DNA of 64,000 nucleotides from Parapedobacter tibetensis. GTDB lineage: Bacteria > Bacteroidota > Bacteroidia > Sphingobacteriales > Sphingobacteriaceae. The stretch is taken from assembly GCF_024643205.1 (NCBI RefSeq), contig NZ_JAMKQJ010000013.1, forward strand, positions 128,928 through 192,927, given 5' to 3'. The notes under the pieces were generated by a model, which was not told the DNA's origin, made no database searches, and was given only the letters and a program-made list of their open reading frames with translations. A program made the translations under genes and the position numbers. Shown here one piece after another: positions 1 to 7,879 of the stretch (position 1 is the first letter of the stretch; every line of letters starts with the position of its first letter).

Positions 1-62
1 CAGTTCAAACAATGATTGCTCCAGCCACTAAATAGTAAAAATCAGACACTGTTGCAATTAAT

Positions 63-350
63 ATGGCGACACAGAAGATAAAAAAAACTTGCAAATTTGG
101 ACACACATTCTATAAAAGTAGCGACTGTCCAACCTGTCCGACTTGTGAAAAATTGAAGGAACCCGCCTCAGGTTTTTTAGCACTATTGAGTAATCCTGCA
201 AGAAATGCTTTGCTTCATCACGGAATGGACACCATCCAAAAATTATCAACCTTTACAGAGAATGAAATAATGAAGATTCACGGGATAGGAAAAGCATCAT
301 TACCGACTTTTAGAAAATCTCTTGAAGAGCAAGGGTTGACTTTTATATGA
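63..350 (+). CDS. Small zinc-finger / helix-hairpin-helix protein (RNA polymerase alpha-CTD-like)
   Basis: This is a 95-residue protein. The N-terminal third has a Cys/His-rich patch (TCKFGH near 9-14, then CPTCPTC near 22-28) that looks like a zinc-binding knuckle. The C-terminal half (about 40-95) has the alternating helices and the GIGKASL turn of the helix-hairpin-helix fold found in the alpha-subunit C-terminal domain. Proteins of this shape are common and uncharacterised in Bacteroidota; nucleic-acid binding is an inference from the fold. It lies in an AT-rich stretch together with the downstream lactamase. No partner gene is evident. Confidence 0.7.
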   Translation: MATQKIKKTCKFGHTFYKSSDCPTCPTCEKLKEPASGFLALLSNPARNALLHHGMDTIQKLSTFTENEIMKIHGIGKASLPTFRKSLEEQGLTFI

Positions 351-464
351 TTTTGGAGAAAGGTTGCATAAACTTAGTGCAGTCGGACAGGTAATCGCCT
401 TGGAATCCGCTACTGCTCATACACGCAAAACGTTAGCAGAAATTCTAAAAAATAGAAAAACAAA

Positions 465-1223
465 ATGAAAGTTATTATAAAAACTCTATTGATAATCGTA
501 ATCTTTATAACAAATTTAAATTGTAGTTCTCAAAAACGAGACGCATTCAAACCCAAAGAGGTTTACAAATCTGAAGATTTAATTATAACTCAGATTTCCG
601 AAAATTCATATGAACATACTTCATTTTCACAAACTCAAGATTTTGGAAATGTTCCTTGTAACGGTCTAATTGTGAGTAATAATAAAGAAACAATTGTTTT
701 TGACACGCCAACCAATGACAAAAGCTCAGAAGAGTTAATCAAATGGATAAACGGAACACTTCATTCAAAGATTAATGCTATAATTCCAACTCATTTTCAT
801 AATGATTGCTTAGGTGGATTACAAGCGTTTCATAACAATAATATTCCTTCTTATTCATATTCTAAAACCATTGAACTCGCTAAAGAAAATAATTTTGTTA
901 TCCCAAAAAACAGTTTCAATGATTCTCTTATTTTGAAAGTAGGCAATGAAAAAATTATTGCAAAATTTTTCGGAGAAGGTCATACGAAAGATAATGTTGT
1001 AGGTTATTTTCCAAGCGAAAATATACTGTTTGGAGGTTGCTTAATAAAAGAAGTCGATGCAAGTAAAGGTTATTTAGGCGATTCTAATGTTGCAGACTGG
1101 TCAAGTACCGTTGAAATAGTTAAAAAGGAATATCCAAATGTAAAAATTGTTGTTCCGGGTCACGGAGAATTTGGAAACAAAGAATTACTAGACTATACAA
1201 TCAACATGTTTAAAACTAAATAA
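465..1223 (+). CDS. Subclass B1 metallo-beta-lactamase, predicted lipoprotein
   Basis: The protein has 252 residues. The N-terminus is a lipoprotein signal with the cysteine at 20 (NLNCSS). The zinc ligands of subclass B1 enzymes are all visible: HFHND (H110, H112, D114), H173 in GEGHTKD, C192 in FGGCLIKE and H233 in PGHGEFG. The first site is therefore three histidines and the second Asp-Cys-His, as in B1 enzymes of the BlaB/IND/CcrA type. Family knowledge predicts hydrolysis of beta-lactams including carbapenems; the sequence alone does not show the spectrum. The gene is AT-rich compared with the rest of the window and sits next to an IS66 element, which suggests acquisition. I do not assign an allele name. 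Confidence 0.9.
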   Translation: MKVIIKTLLIIVIFITNLNCSSQKRDAFKPKEVYKSEDLIITQISENSYEHTSFSQTQDFGNVPCNGLIVSNNKETIVFDTPTNDKSSEELIKWINGTLHSKINAIIPTHFHNDCLGGLQAFHNNNIPSYSYSKTIELAKENNFVIPKNSFNDSLILKVGNEKIIAKFFGEGHTKDNVVGYFPSENILFGGCLIKEVDASKGYLGDSNVADWSSTVEIVKKEYPNVKIVVPGHGEFGNKELLDYTINMFKTK

Positions 1224-1267
1224 AATACAAGAAGAAATAAAGTACTCTCCAAATAGTCATTTAAAAA

Positions 1268-1366
1268 GTGAAAAGAAAACTACTTTGGACATTAATTATA
1301 GGGCTGTCAATTAGCAGTTGTAAACAGAATAATACAGAAATGAAAGAGAAAATAATTAAGACGAAC
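1268..1366 (+). pseudogene. 5' fragment of a lipoprotein alpha/beta hydrolase, cut by IS66
   Basis: A GTG-started frame encodes a signal peptide ending in a lipobox (LSISSC, Cys18) and a short linker finishing in K-T-N at 1358-1366. A TAA lies two codons upstream in the same frame, so GTG is the best start. The frame breaks exactly at the IS66 left end (1367). The codons ACG AAC recur at 3626-3631 after the element, in phase with the hydrolase frame that follows. This piece is therefore the missing N-terminus of the gene at 3632-4447. The uninterrupted protein would have had about 304 residues and been lipid-anchored. Confidence 0.85.
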
Positions 1367-1396
1367 GTATCCAGCCTATGAACTACATGTTTGATT
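1359..1396. repeat. Left target-site copy and left terminal inverted repeat of IS66 element
   Basis: Bases 1359-1366 are AGACGAAC, the same eight bases found at 3624-3631. The element starts with GTATCCAGCC at 1367. Over about 30 bases it matches the reverse complement of the right end with scattered mismatches (shared blocks include GTATCC, TACAT and TTTGATT). The stop codon of tnpC (1383-1385) lies inside the repeat. Confidence 0.9.
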
Positions 1397-2888
1397 GTTG
1401 AACCATATTGTTATAGTTCTGGGGATATAGGTCTTTTATATTTTTGTGGTTGATGGTCATGATATTTTCCAGGGTATATTTCAGCCACTGAAAAGGATTT
1501 ACCTCATGTTTTTTGCAGATAGCAAAGAACGAGTAGATCATCGCTGCACGCTGTGCAGCCTCATGGCTTCCTGCAAAGAGGTAGTTCTTCCTCCCCAGGC
1601 TAACTGGTCTTATAGCATTCTCCACGAGATTATTGTCGATCTGTAGATTTCCATCATATAAATAAGCTGATAGCGCATCCCATCGTGCGTAAGCATAGGC
1701 CATCGCTTTTCCGATCTGGCTTTTAGGGAGTGTGTTCTTTATTTCTTCAAAGATCCATTTCCCCAATTCGTTGATCACCGGTAGCGATTCCGCAAGTCGT
1801 AGTTCCTTGATCTGTTCAGGAGAAAGGTTTTCCTGTTTAGCTTGCCGTTCTACGGCATAAAGCTTCTGTATCATCAGCAAAGCCTTTTCGGCTCTTTGCT
1901 TATCGCTATCCAGTGCTTTTTCGAACTCACGCCTTGCATGCGCCCAGCAGGCTAAGTGGGTAACCTCTTTCTTTTTGCCGTACTTTTCGTAAACCGCATA
2001 GCCGTCCGTTTGGAGATAGCCTTTGAAGTTTCCAAGCATGGGCACAGCGGCAATGCCACCACGGGTGGGACTATAATCGAACAGCACGGTGTTATCCAAT
2101 GGGGCATGGTATACCCAATAGTATCCTTGATGGGTAGCGCCTTTCCTATCGCTATCCAGTACTTTTATCGGCGTCTCGTCCACTTGAAGGTATCCTTTTG
2201 CTTTGGTGTCGAAGACCAATCGTTCATAAAGGGGCTGGAGTTTGATGAGTGCTTCTTTTGTCCAGCCTTCCATTGTTGAGGAGGGGATCTGTATGTTTTC
2301 CCTGGCGAAGATATGCTTCTGGCGGTATAGTGGGAGATGGTCGGCATACTTGCCGGTTAATATCATCGCCAGTAGGCCTGCTCCCGGAATACCTTTGTCA
2401 ATCACCCGTTCAGGCAGATCGGCGATGCGTACACCTTCACCGTTTTTGGCAGCGTACTTATAGCGGATGTAGCGTTTGATATAGAACTTTGCAGGCTCGC
2501 ACTCGAGTTCTTCGGTGATTTCCTTACCGATGCACACCATTTCGGACAGATCGCCCTCCGGGTGGATCCCGATCTCTTCGACGGGAAGGTGCCGGGGAAG
2601 TTTCGCACGCCCTTTATGGTTAGGGCGCTTGCGTACGTATTCGATCTTTTCCCTGGTTTCTTCCTGCTGCTGCTCCGCTTCATCAGGTCCGGCTCCAAAC
2701 GGCAGGAAGGTCTGGTTGGGGTCCCCTTCGAAGCGTTCACGCTTCTGGCCGAACTGCATCCGCTGGTACATCTCGACCTGGGACTTCAGGTAGTCGCGCT
2801 CCTGCCTCAGGTGATCGATTTTCTCATCACGGATGGAAATAACCTTTAAAAGGTCTTCTTTCGATAGGTTTTCCAGTGCCGTTTGCAT
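1383..2888 (-). CDS. tnpC: IS66 transposase TnpC (DDE)
   Basis: The protein has 501 residues, normal for the family. In order: an N-terminal coiled segment (about 10-50) rich in charged heptads, a low-complexity linker, a degenerate zinc-finger region (about 95-145), then the DDE catalytic core. The acidic triad reads D237 (VDETP), D295 (TDGYAVY) and E423 (NNLVENAIRP), with the family motif CWAHARR at 314-320 between the second and third acids. It catalyses cut and joining of the element ends together with TnpA and TnpB. It is separated by 50 bp from tnpB and ends within the left terminal repeat. Confidence 0.95.
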   Translation of the reverse strand: MQTALENLSKEDLLKVISIRDEKIDHLRQERDYLKSQVEMYQRMQFGQKRERFEGDPNQTFLPFGAGPDEAEQQQEETREKIEYVRKRPNHKGRAKLPRHLPVEEIGIHPEGDLSEMVCIGKEITEELECEPAKFYIKRYIRYKYAAKNGEGVRIADLPERVIDKGIPGAGLLAMILTGKYADHLPLYRQKHIFARENIQIPSSTMEGWTKEALIKLQPLYERLVFDTKAKGYLQVDETPIKVLDSDRKGATHQGYYWVYHAPLDNTVLFDYSPTRGGIAAVPMLGNFKGYLQTDGYAVYEKYGKKKEVTHLACWAHARREFEKALDSDKQRAEKALLMIQKLYAVERQAKQENLSPEQIKELRLAESLPVINELGKWIFEEIKNTLPKSQIGKAMAYAYARWDALSAYLYDGNLQIDNNLVENAIRPVSLGRKNYLFAGSHEAAQRAAMIYSFFAICKKHEVNPFQWLKYTLENIMTINHKNIKDLYPQNYNNMVQQSNM

Positions 2889-2938
2889 GCTTTAAAAATA
2901 CGCAAAAATGGGCACCCACACAAGGAGAAAGTGATTTT

Positions 2939-3277
2939 TTATAACAGTGAATAACGTTTTTTCCGGATGCTCTCCACCACGTGGATCCCTTCGACCATCA
3001 GCACCAGATCACTCCATGGCAGTTCACCATCCCCGGATCCGGCAGGTGAAAATGTGCCTGACTCCAACCGCTTGTAGTATAGCACGAAGCCGCCTTTTTC
3101 CCAATGCAATAGCTTCATGTGGGTGCCCCTACGGTTCAGAAAGACGAACACTTCGCCGCTGGTGGGCTGGCGCTGCATCAGCGAACCCACCACACCGCAT
3201 AACCCGTCAAATGACTTACGCATGTCGCAATGGCCGGCATACAGGTAAAAACGGTGCGATGACCCCAGTGAAAACAT
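2939..3277 (-). CDS. tnpB: IS66 accessory protein TnpB
   Basis: This 112-residue protein has the conserved family blocks CDMRKSFDGL (about 18-27), VFLNRRGTHMKLLHWEKGGF and YYKRLESG. TnpB of IS66 is needed for efficient transposition, but its biochemical role is not settled. It starts 2 bp after the tnpA stop, so the two are almost certainly cotranslated. It is full length and intact. Confidence 0.93.
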   Translation of the reverse strand: MFSLGSSHRFYLYAGHCDMRKSFDGLCGVVGSLMQRQPTSGEVFVFLNRRGTHMKLLHWEKGGFVLYYKRLESGTFSPAGSGDGELPWSDLVLMVEGIHVVESIRKKRYSLL

Positions 3278-3279
3278 AC

Positions 3280-3564
3280 TTAATACAGATGGATGAGCCT
3301 GGAGACCAACGCCAGGTCGGTACCCGCATTGACCTTCACACCGTTGGGATAGATCACTTCAATCTTTTGGATGGGGTTATTTTTTGGGAAAACTTCCACA
3401 AAACCGGAAGGTCCGTGATCTTCTTTACTGATGCGCACCCAATAGGCCAGCGTGCCTGGCCTGATACCCTGGAATTGGCAGAACGCTTTTTGGGTTTGAC
3501 CGCTGGTGCGCCACTGTTCAACCAAAGACAGCATGTGCGCACGCTTACTTGCTAATGTACTCAT
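3280..3564 (-). CDS. tnpA: IS66 accessory protein TnpA (helix-turn-helix)
   Basis: The 94-residue protein begins with a short helix-turn-helix segment (about 12-45: EQWRTSGQTQKAFCQFQG then LAYWVRI), the usual architecture of the first IS66 gene, thought to bind the element ends. It is the promoter-proximal gene of the leftward tnpABC operon; the consensus promoter at 3570-3599 sits six bases before the start codon. Confidence 0.88.
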   Translation of the reverse strand: MSTLASKRAHMLSLVEQWRTSGQTQKAFCQFQGIRPGTLAYWVRISKEDHGPSGFVEVFPKNNPIQKIEVIYPNGVKVNAGTDLALVSRLIHLY

Positions 3565-3569
3565 GAAAG

Positions 3570-3599
3570 CAAAAGTACAGCGCGTGAAAGCCTAATCAA
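3570..3599 (-). promoter_or_regulatory. Consensus Bacteroidota promoter of tnpABC
   Basis: On the minus strand this reads TTG, 19 bases, then TACTTTTG, an exact fit to the -33/-7 consensus TTG-N19-21-TAnnTTTG. The -33 element lies inside the right terminal repeat, so promoter and transposase-binding end overlap. That would allow self-repression by bound transposase (inference). Confidence 0.75.
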
Positions 3600-3631
3600 A
3601 TATGTACTTGGTGGGGCGGATACAGACGAAC
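3594..3631. repeat. Right terminal inverted repeat of IS66 element and right target-site copy
   Basis: Bases 3594-3623 read inward on the minus strand as GTATCCGCCC followed by matches to the left end. Bases 3624-3631 repeat AGACGAAC. The two copies of the duplication are identical, consistent with a single transposition event. Confidence 0.9.
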
Positions 3632-4447
3632 GACATTGAGCTTTATACAGAAAGTTTTGGAAATGAAAATAACCACCCAATTTTATTAGTGGCAGGAGCA
3701 ACAGTTTCAATGCTTTATTGGGACGCAGAATTCTGTCAAAAATTGGCAGACAAGGGATTTTTCGTGATTCGATACGACAATAGAGATGTGGGAAAATCAA
3801 CTTTCTACGAGCCCGGAACAACACCTTACGACATTGTTGATTTGACAAATGATGCCATTTCAATTTTAGACGGTTACAAAATTGACAATGCACATTTTGT
3901 AGGTATGTCATTAGGTGGACTGATTTCTCAAATAGCTTCAATAAAATATCCTGACAGAGTTAAGTCATTGACACTTTTATCAACAGGTCCTTGGGGCGAT
4001 TCAGACCCAACCATTCCTGAAATGGATACAAGAATTATAGATTTTCACGCTAAGTCGGGCAATGTTGATTGGACAAATGAAGACAGCGTTGTAAACTATA
4101 TGGTAGAGGGTTTTGCCTTAATGTCAGGTAGAAAACAGTTTGATAAAAAAAGGAGTGAAAAATATATTAGAGAAGAGTTCAATAGCGCTAATAATTATAT
4201 AAGTATGTTTAACCACGCTGCTCTACAAGGTGGCGAAGAATATTGGAATAGATTAAACGAAATCAAACAACCGACTTTAATTATACACGGAACTGATGAC
4301 AAAATATGGCACTTCAAAAATGCAAGTGTTTTACTTGAAAAGATAAAAGGCTCAAAATTAATTACGCTTGAAGGTACAGGACACGAGTTGCATTTTGAGG
4401 ATTGGAATTTGATAATTGACGGAATCGACAAACGTCAAGAAATTTGA
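3602..4447 (+). pseudogene. 3' part of the interrupted alpha/beta hydrolase
   Basis: Host sequence resumes at 3624 and is in frame with the fragment at 1268-1366. The first nine residues of the 281-codon open frame come from the IS end plus target copy. The rest is a complete alpha/beta hydrolase core: GMSLGG with nucleophile S103, D232 or D233 in GTDDK, and H261 in GTGHELHF (numbering from the ATG at 3602). The ATG supplied by the IS end may still allow a cytoplasmic, signal-less version to be made. With the lipoprotein signal lost, I call the native gene disrupted. Substrate is not predictable. Confidence 0.85.
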
Positions 4448-4505
4448 AAACAAATAATTCAGTGTTTAAAATGATACCGCAATGCAGGTCAGGTGCTGAA
4501 TCCGC

Positions 4506-4832
4506 TTATTCAAGTGCGTCAAGTAATGTGCTTAATTCTCCATCTGTGATATTATCCTTTTCGCTTTTATCAAATATCGTAAGAAGAAAAACAGACTCTT
4601 GTGTCAGTTTTACGCAAGTGATTATCCTGGAACCTCCAGATTTTCCTTTCCCTTTACTTTTAATTGCCATTCTGATTTTATAACATGAACGGCCTAATGA
4701 AATGCCTTGGTCGGGATGATTTTTTAATCATTGTATTAAAGTGGTTAACTCGGATCTTAAGGAAGGGTATCTTTTTGCGAGATTTTTGAAATCTTTTTCA
4801 AAAACAGGAATGGTCTTAACTTTGTAGCTCAT
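4506..4832 (-). pseudogene. RelE/HigB-type toxin with a premature TGA
   Basis: The frame starts at an ATG (4832) overlapping the antitoxin gene by 17 bp. It reads as a RelE/ParE-superfamily toxin of 108 residues: FEKDFKNLAKRYPSL near the N-terminus, SCYKIRMAIKSKGKGKSGG and RIITCV in the middle, then LLTIFDKSEKDNI at the C-terminus. Codon 35 (4728-4730) is TGA where homologues have a sense codon. The frame stays open on both sides, so this is one nonsense mutation, not a frameshift. Without recoding the product would be a 34-residue stub, so the toxin is presumably dead. Confidence 0.8.
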
Positions 4833-5028
4833 TTAAGAAATCGTCTGCATCACGAGCTTCTAATTTACCCGCCGAAACTAAATTCATTTCTTTTACCGCT
4901 TGCTTCATACTATCGATAATAGCCGATTTATTCGAAGATAACGGTTCCGCCTTAACAAACTTAAAATTTTTCAACACCTCCAAGAAAAAAGGCACTTTAT
5001 CATCCTTTATATCTAAAATCAACTTCAT
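4816..5028 (-). CDS. Antitoxin partner of the broken RelE-type toxin
   Basis: This is a 70-residue acidic protein. An N-terminal strand (KLILDIKDDKVPFFLEVLKNF) is followed by a helical tail (IIDSMKQAVKEMN...), the usual shape of small antitoxins encoded ahead of RelE-like toxins in Bacteroidota. It overlaps the toxin start by 17 bp, so the pair was translationally coupled. The antitoxin is intact although its toxin has a stop at codon 35, the order of decay expected when the toxin is lost first. Confidence 0.75.
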   Translation of the reverse strand: MKLILDIKDDKVPFFLEVLKNFKFVKAEPLSSNKSAIIDSMKQAVKEMNLVSAGKLEARDADDFLNELQS

Positions 5029-5049
5029 ACCTACTTTATTACGTTATCG

Positions 5050-5057
5050 CAAATGTA
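5050..5057 (-). promoter_or_regulatory. Probable -7 box of the antitoxin-toxin operon
   Basis: The minus strand reads TACATTTG 22 bases before the antitoxin ATG, matching TAnnTTTG. A TTG at the expected -33 distance is not present, so the assignment rests on the -7 box and position. Confidence 0.4.
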
Positions 5058-5140
5058 CGAATATTCTTAAATCAACACCACTTCGGATAAAATAAATATA
5101 TTCAATTATCTCTAAATCAGGCTGCAATGCACCTTTTAAA

Positions 5141-5157
5141 TTGGGGTCTGTCCCCAA
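5141..5157. repeat. Short REP-like hairpin (TTGGGG-loop-CCCCAA)
   Basis: A perfect 6-bp stem TTGGGG/CCCCAA encloses the loop TCTGT in the 5245 gene's upstream region. The GGGGTCTGTCCCC type of hairpin is a common dispersed palindrome in bacterial intergenic DNA. It is also close enough to the S9 peptidase gene to act on its leader. Function is not shown. Confidence 0.4.
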
Positions 5158-5244
5158 AAGAGAATTTTTAATAAACTCCCCTGGCTAACTGTAACATCAA
5201 CCACCGCATGGTGTCCAATATCAAAAAACATCAAAAATTACAGC

Positions 5245-7512
5245 ATGAGAACCACATCTATTGCTACGATATTGCTATTTTGCGCGATGACCATTTCAAA
5301 AGCGCAAATAACCGGCGACTGGAAAGGAATGTTATCCATCCAGGGCACAAGCCTCAATTTGATTTTCCATATCAGTGAAAAAGACGGTGCGCTTAGCGCC
5401 ACCATGGACAGCCCCGATCAGGGAGCCAGTGGAATACCATTATCGGAAGTCGACTTCCAAGACAATACCCTTACACTTGGTCTATCACAGGCAGGTATGG
5501 CATATACCGGTACACTGTCCGGCAACACCATCAGTGGCACCTTTAAGCAAGGGGGGATGGAGTTTCCACTCAGCTTGGAAAAAACGACCATCACCAAACC
5601 GGGAGATACTGCACTGGTATCCTCCCCCGAGGAAATCAATGCATTGATCGAACTGGACAAGGGCGCGTTTAAGTATAACGTTGCGGATTACTTCCAGCGA
5701 CCCAAATCATCCAGCTTCCAGCTATCGCCCAATGGCAAATACTTGTCATACATGGAAAAGGATGATAAAAATAAGCGCCATGTATTCGTCAAGGAAATAG
5801 CCACGGGCAACGTAACCATGGCTGTGGAGGAAAAGGAAGAACTTATCCGCGGATATGGCTGGATAAACGATAGCCGCTTGGCTTATCTGATGGATCAGGG
5901 AGGAAATGAAAACTACCATGTGTATGCCGCCGATGTCGATGGGTCGAACAACAAGGACCTCACACCCCATGAGGGCGTACAGGCGTCCATCCTGAACATG
6001 CTCAAAGAGCAGAAAGACCAGATCATCGTGAGCATGAATAAGGACAATCCCCAGATCTTCGAACCCTATCTGATCAATGTCGTCACCGGAGCTTCTGAAA
6101 AGCTATTTGTCAACGATGACCCGGCCAACCCAGTAGCGGGATATGACTTTGATAAGGACGGCAACCTGAAGGGGTATACCAAAATGCTTAACGGTATCGA
6201 TGTCCAGTATTTCTACAAACCGGCGGGTGTCGATACGTTTGAGTTACATGGCACGGCTTCCTGGTACGATACTTTCAATGTACTGGCATTCAACTATGCC
6301 ACGGAAAACCCGGATGATGCTTATGTGCTGACCAATCTGGATTCGGACAAAGCCCGAATCGTGCTGTATGACTTCAAAGCAAAACAAATCCTTAAGGAAG
6401 TTTATTCCAATCCGGATTTCGATGCTTCCATTATCGGCCTTTCACGCAAACGGAACTGGGAAATCGACTACCTGGGCTATGAAGGGGAAAAGGTAACTAT
6501 TGAGCCCGTCAGCAAAACGTTCAAGGCCATCCATGACAACCTGGAGCAGCAGTTCAAGGGATACGAATATACCATTGCCGGCAAATCAGACGATGAAAAC
6601 CAATATTTGGTGGTGGTGCAGAGCGACAGGCTGTACGGCACCTATTATAGTTACGACAGCAAAACCGGCAAGGCAACCCTACTTTATGACCTGATGCCGC
6701 AACTGCGAGAAGAAGACATGGCCGAAATGCGTCCCATCACGTTCAAAAGCCGTGATGGCCAGACCATCCATGGTTACATCACCTTGCCCAAAGCCGCTTT
6801 GGAAGGTCAAAAGGTTCCCTTGGTCGTCAATCCGCACGGCGGGCCGCAGGGTATACGCGACAGTTGGGGATTCAATCCTGAAGCGCAACTTTTCGCAAGC
6901 CGAGGCTACGCCACGCTGCAGGTCAACTTCCGCATTTCGGGTGGATATGGCAAGGAGTTCCTGAAAGCCGGTTTCAAGCAAATCGGACGCAAATTGATGG
7001 ACGATGTGGAAGATGGCGTGCAGTATGTGATTGAGCAAGGTTGGGCAGACCCCGACAAGATGGCCATCTACGGCGGCAGCCATGGTGGTTATGCCACCTT
7101 GATGGGGTTGGTGAAAACCCCCGAGCTTTACCAATGTGGCGTGGACTACGTGGGGGTATCCAATATATTCACCTTCTTTGAGTCTTTTCCCGAATACTGG
7201 AAACCTTACAAGGAGATGGTGAAAGAGATCTGGTATGATTTGGACAAACCTGAAGAAGCGGCCATTGCAAAAGCGGTTTCACCGGTTTTCCAACTGGATA
7301 AGATCAAACGCCCGTTATTTGTGGTGCAGGGAGCCAATGATCCAAGGGTAAAGATAGCCGAATCGGATCAAATCGTGAAAGCCCTGCGCGACAAAGGCTT
7401 TGATGTGCCTTATATGGTGAAGTATGACGAAGGGCACGGATTCGCCAAAGAGGAAAACCGGATTGAATTCTATCGGGCCATGATGGGCTTTTTGAGCAAA
7501 TACCTGCACTAG
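5245..7512 (+). CDS. Secreted S9-family (prolyl oligopeptidase-like) peptidase with extra N-terminal beta domain
   Basis: The protein has 755 residues. After a signal peptide (about 1-20) comes a beta-rich domain (about 21-115; ITGDWKGML, MDSPDQGASGIP, GTFKQGGMEFPL), a beta-propeller region (about 140-500), and a C-terminal alpha/beta hydrolase. The catalytic triad is S612 in GGSHGG, D699 in GANDPRV and H731 in EGHGFA; the oxyanion segment is NPHGGPQG. S9 enzymes release dipeptides or cleave oligopeptides in the periplasm. The N-terminal domain is not a standard S9 element and closely resembles the N-terminus of the hydrolase at 47830-49209. It appears monocistronic. Confidence 0.9.
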   Translation: MRTTSIATILLFCAMTISKAQITGDWKGMLSIQGTSLNLIFHISEKDGALSATMDSPDQGASGIPLSEVDFQDNTLTLGLSQAGMAYTGTLSGNTISGTFKQGGMEFPLSLEKTTITKPGDTALVSSPEEINALIELDKGAFKYNVADYFQRPKSSSFQLSPNGKYLSYMEKDDKNKRHVFVKEIATGNVTMAVEEKEELIRGYGWINDSRLAYLMDQGGNENYHVYAADVDGSNNKDLTPHEGVQASILNMLKEQKDQIIVSMNKDNPQIFEPYLINVVTGASEKLFVNDDPANPVAGYDFDKDGNLKGYTKMLNGIDVQYFYKPAGVDTFELHGTASWYDTFNVLAFNYATENPDDAYVLTNLDSDKARIVLYDFKAKQILKEVYSNPDFDASIIGLSRKRNWEIDYLGYEGEKVTIEPVSKTFKAIHDNLEQQFKGYEYTIAGKSDDENQYLVVVQSDRLYGTYYSYDSKTGKATLLYDLMPQLREEDMAEMRPITFKSRDGQTIHGYITLPKAALEGQKVPLVVNPHGGPQGIRDSWGFNPEAQLFASRGYATLQVNFRISGGYGKEFLKAGFKQIGRKLMDDVEDGVQYVIEQGWADPDKMAIYGGSHGGYATLMGLVKTPELYQCGVDYVGVSNIFTFFESFPEYWKPYKEMVKEIWYDLDKPEEAAIAKAVSPVFQLDKIKRPLFVVQGANDPRVKIAESDQIVKALRDKGFDVPYMVKYDEGHGFAKEENRIEFYRAMMGFLSKYLH

Positions 7513-7650
7513 CCTATAGTCTGCCGAGCCATTTAATCCAAGCAACCTAGTTGCTGTTTGGACTCAGAGACTGTATTCTGGATCCGATAGGATCGCATCT
7601 CCAACAGCGCATCAAACTCAGAATTGCCATCTTTCGTTTGTTCGTGACAC

Positions 7651-7860
7651 TCAATAATCTGGATTTTGCACCAGGTTATTATTGATTTGCAATTCCCGAA
7701 AAGGAATAGCATAGATCAATCTATTTTCGTAATGTCGAATGTGCTGGGCAACAACCAGCCATATAACGCTTTCAAACGTTCATCTTTTGCCCTAATGGCG
7801 TCAATCAAATCCATATTGGCCTCCATAGCGATTCAGACACCATTGATGCTCATTTTGGAA
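7651..7860 (-). pseudogene. C-terminal relic of a SusD/RagB gene, frameshifted
   Basis: Read on the minus strand, the last ~20 codons give AIPFRELQINNNLVQNPDY and a stop, the signature C-terminus of SusD-like lipoproteins. One base out of frame just upstream comes MDLIDAIRAKDERLKALYGW and a TGA at about 7725, and before that FQNEHQ..NRYG in a third frame. These pieces align in order with the end of a SusD protein, so this is a remnant with at least two frameshifts and no N-terminal two thirds. It lies downstream of the active locus at 8-17 kb and is probably left from a neighbouring one that was deleted. Confidence 0.75.
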
Positions 7861-7879
7861 CGTCATTCGAGTAAACCAT

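Larger units (their letters stand above)
1367..3623 (-). mobile_element. Complete IS66-family insertion sequence, 2,257 bp
   Basis: The element is bounded by imperfect ~30-bp inverted repeats starting GTATCC and flanked by an 8-bp duplication (AGACGAAC), the size expected for the IS66 family. It carries the full three-gene set tnpA, tnpB, tnpC, all transcribed leftwards from a consensus promoter at the right end. No frame is broken, so it looks recently active. It interrupts a lipoprotein hydrolase gene, and joining the flanks with one target copy restores that reading frame. Confidence 0.95.

Noticed and set aside
421..455. Sequence near ACGTTAGCAG resembling an integron attC core
   Set aside because: No paired R box, no second similar site with folding arms, and no integrase; not enough for a cassette array.
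1446..3555. Plus-strand ORFs inside the IS66 element (e.g. 1446-1646, 1956-2279, 2947-3555)
   Set aside because: They are antisense shadows of tnpA/B/C, without motifs or start signals.
4444..4683. Plus-strand 79-codon ORF after the hydrolase
   Set aside because: It is antisense to the RelE-type pseudogene, whose family motifs are clear on the other strand.
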